From: Dryomyza anilis
Lineage: Eukaryota > Arthropoda > Insecta > Diptera > Dryomyzidae
Direction: 5' to 3'
NCBI GenBank assembly: GCA_951804985.1
Contig: OX638130.1
Span: forward strand, 32,310,554 to 32,374,553
Length of the DNA stretch: 64,000 bases
In this document: piece after piece, positions 20,460 through 31,096 of the stretch
Numbering within the stretch: position 1 is the stretch's first letter
Layout: each line of letters opens with the position of its first letter
Notes under the pieces: generated by a model
What the model was told of the DNA's origin: nothing
Database searches by the model: none
What the model saw: the letters and a program-made list of their open reading frames with translations, nothing else
Position numbers and translations under genes: made by a program

Positions 20460-21690
20460 CAACACATCGGAAATATTTTTTCTGTCAATGCTGCCATCAA
20501 TGCTGCCGTCAACACTGTAGCCAACGCTACTGCCATCACAGCGGCTTCGAACGATGCTGTCAACGATGCCAACGCCTTTGCGTAACCCTGTGCATAACCC
20601 ATTGCCAACGCCTTTACCCATACATTTGCCGACTACCCTACACGAACCTCAACCTGACCATCAATCAGTCGCAGCCTCAGTCATTGCTCACCTCAGTATC
20701 AGAGCCTCTGCCCGCGCCTCATCATTTATACGCGACTAAACCGGCATCAGCGCCTAAACTGTCAGTTCGCGCCATACATTCGGTATCTGAAGGTGAACTC
20801 AATTCTTTAGTAACTTATACAAATAAAGTATCTAATAAGGCCACGTTTCTGAAGAACGCACGTGGAGAGCATCACCTTGTTAACCCAACATTTCAGTGTG
20901 CCGAAAAATGTACGTCGTTAGGAAAACCACCAACAGTATACGCGACTAAACCGGCATCAGCGCCTAAACTGTCAGTTCGCGCCATACATTCGGTATCTGA
21001 AGGTGAACTCAATTCTTTAGTAACTTATGCAAATAAAGTATCTAATAAGGCCACGTTTCTGAAGAACGCACGTGGAGAGCATCACCTTGTTAACCCAACA
21101 TTTCAGTGTGCCGAAAAATGTACGTCGTTAGGAAAACCACCAACAGTATACGCGACTAAACCGGCATCAGCGCCTAAACTGTCAGTTCGCGCCATACATT
21201 CGGTATCTGAAGGTGAACTCAATTCTTTAGTAACTTATGCAAATAAAGTATCTAATAAGGCCACGTTTCTGAAGAACGCACGTGGAGAGCATCACCTTGT
21301 TAACCCAACATTTCAGTGTGCCGAAAAATGTACCTCGTTAGGAAAAGCACCAACAGTAATTGATTTTAGCGACTGGCTATGTATTATTCGAAAACTGGCG
21401 TATACGATTACTGATGTTCTACCTTCGATTTCGCAAAAAAAAACGATGGAAAGCAAATATCCACAAAAAGTAGATCTCGAAAATTTGCTTGCGTTAGTGT
21501 GGCTAAGAAGAAGTGTCAAGAAATGACGGTTAAGAAGCGCTGAAAAAACTTAAGTCTACTTTTGTTTGTTTCTCGTGTTTAAAGTAGTGTCATCAAGTTT
21601 TTAAATGCTTTTCCAAACGCAAGTGTGAAAAGGATGGTTGTTCATTTTTCCACCCATCACTCCTACAATCTGAGCAAAATTCTGACACAT
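20460..21690 (+). pseudogene. BEL/Pao gag with in-frame 210-bp triplication
   Basis: An Ala/Asn-rich stretch (20470-20582) is followed after frame changes by an open frame 20684-21526. Its core is three consecutive 70-residue copies, each containing S-E-G-E-L-N-S-L-V-T-Y-x-N-K-V-S-N and H-H-L-V-N-P. This resembles the part of BEL/Pao Gag that ends in a pattern of L-x-x-L-V-x-Y-A and H-L-x-N-P. D-F-S-D-W-L-C-I-I follows, and beyond the stop at 21524 lies C-x-x-K-C-x-K-x-G-C-x-F-F-H, a probable Cys/His nucleic-acid-binding block. In an intact element Gag would form the particle. A frame with three domain copies is unlikely to assemble normally. Confidence 0.55.
20731..21360 (+). repeat. Tandem triplication, 3 x 210 bp
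   Basis: CGCGACTAAACCGG starts at 20731, 20941 and 21151, so the unit is exactly 210 bases and keeps the reading frame. Unit 1 differs from units 2 and 3 at one base (ACTTATACA versus ACTTATGCA). Unit 3 differs near its end (ACCTCGTTAGGAAAAGCACC). Identity is about 98-99 percent, far higher than expected for the age of the surrounding element. Confidence 0.97.
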
Positions 21691-21829
21691 TCAAAAAATC
21701 AACAACATCCAATCCTGTCGATTCGCATGAGCGAAGGAATTGTATTGCTAAATCAAATAGAGACGATGATTCGGTACTTTTTCCAATAATTCCTGTTAAA
21801 CAGTTGGGCAAGAACAAAATTTTGACTGT

Positions 21830-22350
21830 TTACGCATTTGTCTGAGTTAGTAGACTTGTCAATTAGTGGTGTTGAAGAAAATGCAGATATATTCCATATC
21901 GAGGGCTTCTATTCAATACAGTCTATCTACAAAACACATTTTTTCAGGACAGCGAAAAAACTGATTAAATCCCAAACCATGAAATTGGCGATCAATTTTT
22001 CTTCTACAATATTAAATAAAAATGGTCTTTAATTGATACAATTAAAAAAATTCAGCAATTTCGAGCTATTCGTCGTGTAATGGTAGATAGAGATTATTGC
22101 TATTCAAATGTGATCAATGTCTATGAAAAAACGAGCAAATAGAGCATATTGCACAATATTGTAGTGCAGATAGATCAGAAAATATTCATGGAATTAGCGA
22201 TTTGTTAATTTTTTTATATCCTGGTGTAACCCAAACAAAATTCACCGACTAATTTTTGTTCTACCATTTTAGGTTCACGAGGTATATGATGGTTAAAGGG
22301 GTTAATATTCCATAATCTAACCCGACATTTTTTAAAGAATAAAATAAATA
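21830..22350 (+). pseudogene. Possible BEL/Pao protease-region remnant and decayed flank
   Basis: The frame 21838-22032 continues in the same direction downstream of gag and reads L-V-D-L-S-I-S-G-V-E-E-N-A and H-I-E-G-F-Y-S-I-Q-S-I. Its position fits the protease of a BEL/Pao polyprotein, but no D-T/S-G site is visible, so the assignment rests on context. After 22032 the frame is broken by many stops, and the element is cut by the DINE-1 copy at 22351. Confidence 0.3.
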
Positions 22351-23152
22351 AAAACGAGTTGGGAAAGTTAGGCCACATGGGTAAGTTCGGTCACATGGGC
22401 GGACTTTTATAGTCGGTCGGGCCCGACTACGGAATACCCTACACCTTTGGTGGAGATATTAATGTGGGATATTTAATTGCATACCTTAATTTTGAAGTTT
22501 TTAATTATGCTGAACCTCCTCACCCTCAGAATATTATTCACATATCCAAAATTTACGTCATTTAAAAAATTGAAATAAAAGTATAAAAAATTAATAAAAA
22601 AAATAGAAAAATATAATTGGGCGGACCCCGCCTATATTCAAAATTTTATAAGGCTAATATTTAATTTACGGTTCAATTTTGCACTATGAAAACCCGGGAA
22701 ATAATGAAAAAAAAATGTGGGCGGTTCACGCCCATTTTTTGACCACATATTTTAAGGTAAATTACAACAATATGTTTTAAATTTTATAACTATATCTTGT
22801 ATTCTTTAGTTACTAGTTCCTAAAGAGTTATATAAAAGTGACTTGTATGGGAGGTGGGCGTGTCCGTTGACGAATTTGGCTCATTTTCAAACTCAGTTTC
22901 TACTTTTGGCTAAAATATATTCAGACGAAATTTCATCGCATTCTGATCAGTATTTCTCAAGTTTTTCTGTATTCGGACAGCAAGACAGCAAGACGGACAG
23001 ACAGACACACAGACGGATATGGCTAAACGGACTCGGGTAGTGATGCTGATCAAGAATATATATACTTTTCCATACCGGACACGCCTCCTAAGGGGCGTTA
23101 CAATATCTGCACAAACTTAATATACCCTGTACCTTATAGGTGTAGGGTATCA
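22351..23152 (-). mobile_element. DINE-1/INE-1-like element, copy B (inverted)
   Basis: It is the reverse complement of copy A: CGAGTTGGGAAAGTTAGG at 22354, then TATAGTCGGTCGGGCCCGACTA, GGTGGAGATATTAATG, GACAGACAGACACACAGACGG, AACGGACTCGGGTAGTGATGC, TATATATACTTTTCCATACC and finally ACCTTATAGGTGTAGGGTAT. It is inserted in the BEL/Pao element and is therefore younger than it. The short plus-strand frame 22843-23040 is the antisense of this non-coding element. Confidence 0.8.
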
Positions 23153-24140
23153 AAATAGTTAACTCTGTATAGCTATTTTGAAATCATGAATGTTATCCTA
23201 AATATTTAAACTAATATCCTATTTTGGAGGATATGGGTGTAAATATCATACGAATCCTTAACATATCTGAAAACTTTCTTTAAAAATAACACTAAACATT
23301 TTGTCTGGAAATACCATAAAGGTAATGGTTCAAGCTATATTTCCTCAGTACAGAATAAATTCAAACTTCGTCCTTTAAGGCTTCATATAAGGATAGAAAA
23401 AAATCTTTCAAAAGTTAGTTTTCCGTATACGAAAAATTCTTTTTATTAGCTCCTATGGCTTTTATGGTATTGTATATCTATTGAGAAAATGTGACGTCAT
23501 CCTTCGTTAACCGATTTCATAGTTTTTACATAGATATTATATCTTTTTTCATACAAATTGAGTCGATTATTTGTGAGTTAGGATGGACTAGACCCATGGA
23601 TGGACAGGACAAAATTGACTCATAAAATTATGCTTAAGAAGAATATATATACTATTCCATACTTGGAACGCTTATTTATAGTCATTATAAACCTTTAAGC
23701 TAAAATTGTGTGTAGAAAGACACTATTGCATTCATAAAAAATCATTCATGTAGATAGACAAATTATTGAAATGAAAATTTAACAGTAATAGAAATATTTG
23801 TTTGGTTCTAAATTAATGTCATAGATGCAGGGGTGATCAATGAAGATTTCTGCATCAAGAACTCATTTTCGTCAAAATTGTATATAGGCAGTATTGAATA
23901 TAAGCCCTCGATATGTCGTTGATAGGACAATGGCTAATAAAGAAAAGAGATACCCACAACAATTAATTACAGAGAAAGCGAATACTCCAACTATTAAAGC
24001 ATATTTTCCACATGTTGCAATAAAATATACAAATAAAAAAAAAGAATTGGAGATGGTACCCGGGAAAACTGAATCAATCAGACGATGGCACAAGGTCAAA
24101 ATATCCGGTATGTTATAGTCCGAAGTGTAGGCGGAAACAT
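23153..24140. other. Decayed DNA between DINE-1 copy B and the BEL/Pao pol end
   Basis: Around 23570-23690, GGATGGAC...GGATGGACAGGAC, AAGAATATATATACTATTCCATAC and GAACGC resemble a heavily mutated inverted DINE-1 end. The plus-strand frame 23894-24118 is K/Y-rich with no motif I recognise, although its position fits the integrase part of a BEL/Pao pol. Confidence 0.3.
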
Positions 24141-24149
24141 GTACATAGT

Positions 24150-24310
24150 TTTTCCTTGCAAGGTTGCGAGGAGAGAGTGACTCGCAGTGGAAACGGTGTT
24201 GAGTGGTTAAACAGATTTTGTGAAATCAAGACATATGACGGCATCATGAAAAAACCTGTGAGCAAGCTTGCAATAATCGATGATGAGTATTCAGTATTTA
24301 GCTGTGGTGG
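24150..24310 (+). pseudogene. BEL/Pao Pol C-terminus
   Basis: The frame contains I-K-T-Y-D-G-I-M-K-K-P-V-S-K-L-A-I-I at about 24213-24280. BEL/Pao integrases end with a conserved pattern V-R-V-A-x-V-x-T-x-x-G-x-x-x-R-P-V-x-K-L-x-x-L, and this fits it well. It lies about 90 bases before the right-hand direct repeat, where a Pol end should be relative to a 3' LTR. Confidence 0.6.
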
Positions 24311-24384
24311 TGAGTCTACCCTCCGTGGTCATTTCACGGGGGTATTTTTAAAAATTTATTTAAAATTAAGATATTTTCTTGTAT

Positions 24385-24500
24385 CATGAATTGTTTAATT
24401 TTTAATGTCATTTATAATTTACCTTAATTTGTTTGCGCTTGTGCCTTGAGGTAAAAAACAATTTGTAAGTTTTTATAAGATATTTTTGGAAATTGATGTC
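24385..24500 (+). repeat. Direct repeat, right copy (likely 3' LTR part of the BEL/Pao element)
   Basis: Partner of 20098-20212 in the same orientation; it starts ATTGTTTAATTTTTAATGTC and ends AAATTGATGTCAA. Sequence further right no longer matches the left copy, so the right LTR is truncated or has been overwritten. Confidence 0.55.
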
Positions 24501-24599
24501 AAATTTTTAATTTAGTAAGCTCGTTTTGTAAAAACTCGTTTGGTACAAACGAAAAATTCGTTTAGTCAAAAGAAAGCCACAAACACAGAAAATAAACGG

Positions 24600-25551
24600 G
24601 TTCATAATATTAACGAATGCTGTTCATAGAGGCAAATTCATACGTTTTAATGCAAGATACATTGTGACAATGTATATTGTCCTGTAACTTGTTTGTGAAT
24701 TTAATGATCAGTTCATTTTCAGTAAGAATCAGTGTTCATAATACGCACAAATAAATTTAATGATTTTTTTCATACTTCAATGAATTATACTCATTGAAAT
24801 ACTGCAGTAGACATTTTGCATGTTCGTTTTTCGTGTTCGTTGCTAGTAGCGTTAGCTGCGCTCTGCTGCTATTAATTCGCAGAAAGCTGCGACAAATGTA
24901 AGCAGTAGTTGCGAAATGAAGTGAAATGAAGTGCGAAATTACATTTAATTTATATTATACTATTATATTTAATGTATATATTAATTGAATTTACATTAAA
25001 ATAATAAAATGAAAAAACTTTCTGAATTCTCTTTTGTTTATGATCTCGTTCATTAAAGTATGTATTCGATTCATTGCGACAATGAACTCTCGCATTCAAT
25101 ATAGCTAATGAAATATTCATTGTAATTATGAATATTTGTCATTTTGTTTCATGATCCATACATTGTAATTCAATAAATTTGTACATTGAAGTATTACCGG
25201 AAATTCGTTGTGACAATGAACAATTACATTGGACCAATTTTAACGAAATATTCTTAGTGATAATGTACTTTTTCATTGTAGATATGTACTTTTTTGGTTC
25301 AGTGAACGAAGTTCTTTTGTCTAATTTTTCGTTTGTGAGGATTTTTTTCTATGCGTGTATACTAAGTAAACTATAGTTTACTCCTCAAAATCAGTGAGAT
25401 GAGATCACGTGTGCTATAAAAGAAATATTAAAAATCTACTCTGAAAAAAAGCATTTAATTTTATTTATTAGTGAAACTCATATGAAATAAAAAATATTTC
25501 ATATTTTCAACATGTCTAATAATTTGATATAAGTATGAGTCATTTCATATT
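24600..25551. repeat. AT-rich stretch rich in ATTCATTG / CAATGAA words
   Basis: Short words of the type TTCATTG, CAATGAA, ACAATG and TTAATGA recur in both orientations from about 24610 to 25320, on a scale that allows many weak hairpins. A GC-richer insert lies at 24830-24920. No domain is visible; the frame 25179-25376 is a translation of the same words. Confidence 0.35.
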
Positions 25552-26090
25552 GGTAAGAAAAGATGTAATTTGACCCATAGTGCAAGCATTCAAAAAAAAT
25601 GATAATTGAGACGCAAGACAATTCAGCGCACTAAGCAATGTGTTAGAAAGAGACGGAAGATCATTCAGCGTACTGAGGCAATGTGCGAGTAAGAGATAGA
25701 AGATCAGCGCAATAGAAACACATAAGTGCGAATGAGATGCCAATAACATGCGTCATTCACGAAACGAGTATAAGGTTCTCGAAACAAGTCGAAGCTTGTC
25801 GAAACGTGCCGAACTGATGCCTGCAGTATATAAGGCTGACGCATCTGAGGCACAGCACATTAGTAGTGATTGTAAAGTGGTCCAGTGCATCTCGGGTGTG
25901 ATCAATGTCAAGTTAAATTGTGGAAATGCAGCAGTTGTTAGAATTTATAACTTGTAAAGTTGTTAGTTAATGTGAAATAATAAATTTAATTGTTGTAATT
26001 TAAACCAAACATAAGAGTGTTTTTATTTTGTACACAATCCAGAGATACGAACCAATAGAACAGTTTTCCGTAGACTGAATTTTCGTAACA
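25552..26090 (+). repeat. Solo LTR of the Gypsy A family with 4-bp target duplication
   Basis: The sequence from TGGTAAGAAAAGATGTAATTTG to TTTTCGTAACA matches the LTR at 3336-3880 over its whole length, including TATATAAGG near 25827 and the exact last 30 bases. It is flanked by ATAT on both sides (25548-25551 and 26091-26094), a 4-bp duplication typical of Ty3/Gypsy integration. Internal sequence is missing, so this is a solo LTR made by recombination between two LTRs. The first bases are TGGTAAG rather than TGTTACG. The open frame 25748-25957 is LTR sequence, not a gene. Confidence 0.93.
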
Positions 26091-26133
26091 ATATCAAACC
26101 TACCATCTATTTCATCTATTTTATAAGATTTTA

Positions 26134-26566
26134 ATTAGAGTGGTAATTTAACGAGTTTAGAATTTATGTATAAAAATGTTGTAGAATGTTGAAAATTTTA
26201 TTAAAAATGTGTTTTTTTATACTTCAATATTTTTTGTTATTTAATAACATACATGCTTAATAAAAAATTATTCTGCCTTACACTCATTTTGGTGTAGTCA
26301 AAACTGTAGTATTTTTTAAAACATTTGAGTCCCTGATTCCGAAAATGGCAAAAGTTTTGCTGTTTTTGGAATCCGCAACAAAAATACATCTATGAAATTT
26401 TGCAAGTTTAAAATCAGTTTATAGAATAATTTTTTATTAAGCATGTATGTTATAACATAAGAAAATATTAAAATATAAAAAAACAAATTTTTCATACAAC
26501 ATTTTCAACATTCTCAACATTTTTATACATAACTTCTGAACCCGTTAAATTACAACTCTATTTAAA
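26134..26566. mobile_element. Fold-back element with about 145-bp arms
   Basis: AGAGTGGTAATTTAACGAG...TTTATGTATAAAAATGTTG...CATACATGCTTAATAAAAAATTATTCT (26136-26275) is the imperfect reverse complement of AGAATAATTTTTTATTAAGCATGTATG...CAACATTTTTATACATAA...CCCGTTAAATTACAACTCT (26426-26559). The spacer of about 150 bases is unique. Transcribed, it would make a long hairpin RNA. No reading frame. Confidence 0.75.
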
Positions 26567-27190
26567 ATGTTAAATAATAAATGAAATGTCAACCATCAAC
26601 ATATATTCATTTAAAAAATGTTGCTTTTTGAGATATGTTCTTTTGAAATATAATTTGATTAAAACTGAAATTGTAAGACATATTTTTGGCCATTTTATTA
26701 TCTTTAAAATGATACCTTTGCAATTTATTTTGGTTCACTATAGTCAATTATTTAATAACAACACTTTTGTGATATTTATACAGTTTTTTCAAATTTTAAA
26801 GCACTAAATCTCTGAAACCACACCATCTGCGAAGTTGAAATTTGGCCAATATCTTAATTTTATATTGTTTCACTAAACTTCGAAATTTCGTCAAATGCTG
26901 AGATGGTGCTGCCAATCACACGGTTGATTTGATATGGAATGTCTCATATGAATAAAATATTTACCGTAGCATTATTTTAATCTCAACGCTTTTCATACTT
27001 TTCATATTACTTTAATGTTTTATACTAAATACAATTGTTTTTTTATGTTTTCTATGTATAAAAGAAAACATAATTTTATAATTATTTTATTAAAGAATAA
27101 TAATTAAACAGTTACAGAGTTCGTTATGAATTAATTCTGTATTTACTTTTAACAATTTCTTAGCCATACTAAAAAGCACCGTATAACTAG
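26567..27190. other. AT-rich DNA, nothing recognised
   Basis: The frame 26586-26807 is F/I-rich translated AT DNA. No repeat or RNA gene identified. Confidence 0.35.
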
Positions 27191-29066
27191 AGGGTTCGTT
27201 CCCGTGCAAAAATTACGGCATTTAACATTTCCCGGAAAATTTTCAGTTTTTCTCACGAAACGAGAAATGCATAAAGCAAAAAATTATATAATTTGTTTAA
27301 AATATTACGTAATTAACGATGGCTTTTCAAGAGAACTATTAAAAGTCTTAATTTTTCACATTAAAGAAAAAGGAAATATTAATATTTTGTGTATGGCGAA
27401 ATATTTGAAGACCTTGATTTTTAATCTACTGAGGATTTATCTTTATCATCTAGATTTACAATGTACGGTTGTGCAAAAGGGATATTTAGTAAGTTTTCAG
27501 AAAAGCTGGATGTGAATTGCGTATTTTGATGTCGATGTTTTTAAAAATTTAAAAGATAATAAAATGGCCAAAAAATGTCTTACAATTTCCATACTATCAG
27601 AATAAAAATATCCCAAGTAACAAAATTTAGACAAGTGAATTAATCACAAGTCGGTTCCTTATGAGTCAACAAAATGACATATGGGCATTTCCTGGGGTTC
27701 CGGACGGGACATTCGTACGCTTAAAACTTTAATATCTCGAAGGAAAGTTAATGAATTTACTTCATCAGTATAATCAATATTGAAAATATCAGTACGATTT
27801 TTATACTAAAAATACTTTTTTCCTACAATATATTTTTTGAATTATGTCTGAACATAGCTGAGACAATGTGCTTTATTTTTGTTTTTGTACACTTTGTTTC
27901 AAAAGTTTACAGTTATTTTGTAATAAATCGCAGAATATTACACTTTTGGTACTCAAAGTTCCGGGACAGATTTCAATTAGATGTCAAACATTTTCTAGAA
28001 TTTACATTTTTAGATATGCTTAAGAAATTCTGCTTTAGAAACAGTGGATTCAACTCTTTAAAAAAAAATAGTTTACTATGGTAATTAATGTATCTTTTTG
28101 GGGACGGGACATCGATAACTCTTATACAAAAATCGAAAATTTGCCGTTATTTTAATTTGGATTATTATTTTTAAGCTTTAAAAAAATTTATCAATGTTAC
28201 CTGAAAAAACCGAAAATAATATTTTGTATCTGAATGTCTTTAATGTTATTTAATTTGGTTACTCAAAATACATGAAAAATGGGTATATTTACATATTGCA
28301 TAGTAACAAAACTTTATGAGAATTTTTTATACGTTACCGTTAACGAAATAGAAATTTATTTTCAGATATTTAGATTCAGTTATTCAACAATCCAAATTCA
28401 TCATTGTTTCAAAGATTTGAGTATTTTGAATTTTCGGTCGTGTTGACGTTTTTCTGTAAATGCCCATATGTGAAACCAAAACCTAACATTTAATAAAAAT
28501 CGACAACGAAAAGAAATTAAAGTTCCTATTTTCCCTGTTATTTGGAAAGCTTGCTAAAGAAAGCAATCTACTTTGAATTAGTCACAAGTCGGTCCCGTAT
28601 GAAACCCAACATATAAACATCGACGCCGAAAAGAAATTAAAATTCATCTTTACCCTGTTATTTGGAAAGCTTGCCTAAAGAAAATATTTGTATCGGGAGT
28701 GTCTATATCTTTAATAAGTACATAAAGATAAATAAATAAAAATAAAATTGTTGAAGTAAGATAAAAAATCCAAATGAATTCCTCAGATTCTGGTTATTTG
28801 AGTTATAATGATTTATCATCCCCAAATATATTTTTTAAATTTATTTTTCTCGATTATATACATTAACTATATATTATTTAACTTTATTGTGTGTTATATA
28901 ATATGGAGTCATATAATAATAGATATATAAATTGCCAGATTTACTTTTAAATAATTTTTCACATATTTTTTACAACAATTTCATATTTAATAAATTCCCT
29001 GGAAACATAATTTGTATTTCCCGTTTCCCGGAAAAAGTTATTTGCTGAAAAACGTTACCCTCTACA
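27191..29066. mobile_element. Candidate TIR transposon of about 1.9 kb, TA-flanked
   Basis: The left end TA-GAGGGTTCGTT...GCAAAAATTACGG...TTTCCCGG and the reverse complement of the right end TA-GAGGGTAACGTTTTTCAGCAAATAAC...TTCCGGG are similar over about 45 bases, each next to a TA. Inside, a block of about 90 bases (GAAAAGAAATTAAA...CCTGTTATTTGGAAAGCTTGC) is repeated at about 28508-28563 and 28630-28680, and CACAAGTCGGT(T/C)CC occurs at 27650 and 28583. The frames 27204-27515 and 27866-28084 have no transposase motif, so it would be non-autonomous. Confidence 0.35.
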
Positions 29067-29299
29067 TGTAACTGTTTGCGCTGAAATGATGGTTGTTTGC
29101 TCATGTGCACAAAAATTTCATACATACACAGAATAAATTACATGAATAATTATTATGAATTGTACTCCTAAATGAGATGCTCAGTCCCAAATCAGCCTAA
29201 CCTAAAATTTTCGAACTTCAGCAAATAGCAAAAGGTAAATGAAAATTTTTGAAACCAACTCAATGAGGCCAACATACGAATTATCAAATATTAAATAAT

Positions 29300-29640
29300 A
29301 CACTTAGTGCCGTTTTCACAATAATAATAATAATAATAATAGTTTGGCGATACATTTCTATAAGAACTTAGGCCGAGCTCTTTCACCCTTTTGAGCTGTG
29401 CGTGTTATATTTTGTACTCAGAATAGTGGGACCTAGAGTTTAATTCCGAATCCGAACGGCGGGTGAGAGCTTTTCATAGTCAATGTTTTACTCTCGTAGG
29501 TTTTCACAATATCTAACATCCAGTTTAACCGACAATTTGCGCAAATTTCGATTTCACAATCAATTGTTGTATCTCTTTGTCATTTAAATTTTCTTTAACC
29601 GTCAGATACTTTAACCGATAGAACATGTTTCAGTTATATT
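29300..29640 (-). repeat. Dispersed repeat (host of a SINE), partner of 36510-36690
   Basis: Leaving out the SINE at 29324-29500, this segment (CACTTAGTGCCGTTTTCACAA...CGATTTCACAATCAATTG...GATACTTTAACCGATAGAACATGTTTCAGTTATATTTATAACCGACAG) is the imperfect reverse complement of 36510-36690. The partner therefore shows the empty site of the SINE insertion. Family unknown. Confidence 0.7.
29324..29500 (-). mobile_element. tRNA-SINE, head-less copy with perfect 11-bp target duplication
   Basis: The plus strand reads (ATA)n, GTTTGGCG, ACTTAGGCCGAGCTCT, TTGAGCTGTGCGTGTTATA, GGTGGGACCTA-like, CCGAATCCGAACGGCGGGTGAGAGCTTTTCATAG and ACTCTCGTAGG, exactly as in the fuller copies at 39791, 42821 and 62304. 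It stops there; the tRNA-like part is missing. TTTTCACAATA flanks both sides (29313-29323, 29501-29511). The truncation therefore happened at insertion, not by later deletion. Confidence 0.85.
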
Positions 29641-29934
29641 TATAACCGACAGATTTTGATAATCTATTCAAAAATGTATGCAGCAATTTGTGCATAAATT
29701 TGCTCCCGAAATACCAAAATGCAAAATATCATAACGTCGGTGATACGGCAATATCGCTAAACAACATGTGACAATACTGCCTAACTGCACCTTGTTGCAA
29801 AATTGAGATTTTGGGGCATCATTTGGTGATTGTCTTAATGTAATGGTACAAAAAATGCCCATATAATTGAATTTAAAATAATACCGCCTATCTATATTTT
29901 AAAAAAAAAATCTATGCAATACCGCCTATCTGTA
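29641..29934. other. AT-rich DNA with repeated ATACCGCCTATCT
   Basis: ATACCGCCTATCT occurs at about 29881 and 29920, with a related GCCGCCTATT at about 31046. The minus frame 29862-29668 has no domain. Confidence 0.35.
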
Positions 29935-30156
29935 CACCCAGAAAAAAATTCCCTCAAATCCCATTAAAATTGGTCAATAGGACACTTATTGATTTAATAG
30001 TAGACAAAAAATAAATCTTTTCATATAACCTCAATGGCATTGTGGTGGTATTTTCTAGTAATTAATTGTATTTTCCGATTAAAATAATAATTTATCCTAT
30101 TGACTATTTTTAATAGTAAAAAAAAACTATTATTTATATACTATTTTTTCTGGGTG
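29935..30156. mobile_element. MITE with CACCCAGAAAAAA ends and TA duplication
   Basis: The left end CACCCAGAAAAAAATT and the right end (reverse complement CACCCAGAAAAAATAG) share 14 bases, and each is preceded or followed by TA (29933-29934, 30157-30158). A TA duplication with short TIRs is typical of Tc1/mariner-type MITEs. The 222-bp body is AT-rich and non-coding, and the element interrupts a CCGCCTATCTGTA word. Confidence 0.85.
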
Positions 30157-31096
30157 TAGTAGTTTTTATCCTCTTCATACTAACAATGTCCAGATTATAA
30201 CTTGGAAGTTTAATAATTTACACATAATATAGAATAATAAAAAAAAAATGATTATGGTGGGAAAAAGTTGCATATTTATGATTATATTGTGGTTATATTG
30301 TGGATAATGTAGTGGTTGGCATTAGAGTTTTAAAGTATAACATTAATGATACCATAGAATATAACTTATCATTTAACCAGAGAGTATAAATTATTAATAG
30401 AGATTTCTTCCGAGTTTGCTGGATCGCTGCCGAAAACATTGGGTGGATGTGGAAAATAAAGGAAAATAGTTAATAAATCTGTATGTGTCTACGGGTAATT
30501 TGAAACAAAACTTACCAAGATATTTCGCAATCCAACCCCTTATAAATTTTAATTATTTTTATGTACAAAAATGTGGCAGTAAACATTAGAATTTGGCTGT
30601 TGACAACATTTTCCTTTCAATTTCAACAAATGTTTTAATCTATATCATCTAATCTATTATTTAACCAGGAATTTAAAGAAATACCAAAACGAAAAAAATG
30701 TTTCTCAGCAAGATTATAAGAAAAGTTTTAAATCACGTATAATCATTTCGAAATCAGAATATATATACTTGCATGATTTAAAAGCAGTGATACGCAGGAT
30801 TCTCATTATTAACTTAATTTCTTATTGTTATTAGAAATATTAATCGTTAAACAAACTGAATATCTAATTTTTATCAAAGATGTATAGTCATTTACTAATA
30901 TTATTCCTTTATTATAAAAAAATTTATAAAATCCTAATAGATATCTTAATTCAATCTTAGATAACTTTAAATTTACAGCAACCCATTCTTTAAGAGTTTT
31001 TCATTCATTACTAAACATTTTGTTACTTAAATACATTCCTTACAATGCCGCCTATTAAAAAATTTGTAGCGAACAACGCCTATTTGAATAGCAATG
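30157..31096. other. AT-rich DNA with a dispersed repeat copy
   Basis: 30365-30640 (GAGTTTGCTGGATCGCTGCCGAAAACATTG, CGGGTAATTTGAAA, ATGTACAAAAATGTGGCAG, TTGACAACATTTTCCTTTCAATTTCAAC) has a same-orientation partner at 47230-47490. Nothing else is recognised. Confidence 0.45.

Larger units (their letters stand above)
19870..24600 (+). mobile_element. BEL/Pao LTR retrotransposon, strongly decayed
   Basis: A gag-like region with a Cys/His block (20400-21680) and a Pol C-terminal remnant (24150-24300) have BEL/Pao-type patterns and share one orientation. They lie between two direct repeats of about 115 bases (20098-20212 and 24385-24500) that are probably LTR parts. Most of pol is missing or unreadable, and a DINE-1 copy is inserted at 22351-23152. 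Both ends are fuzzy: sequences rich in AAACG/CGTTT words occur at 19880-20000 and 24510-24580 in opposite orientation. Confidence 0.6.

Noticed and set aside
20364..20739. Open frames on both strands before the BEL/Pao gag triplication
   Set aside because: They are low-complexity readings of a CAATGCTGCC-type repeat. Only the Ala/Asn-rich reading on the plus strand could be part of gag.
23894..24118. 74-codon Lys/Tyr-rich frame as a host gene
   Set aside because: It lies inside the decayed BEL/Pao element and shows no splice or domain evidence.
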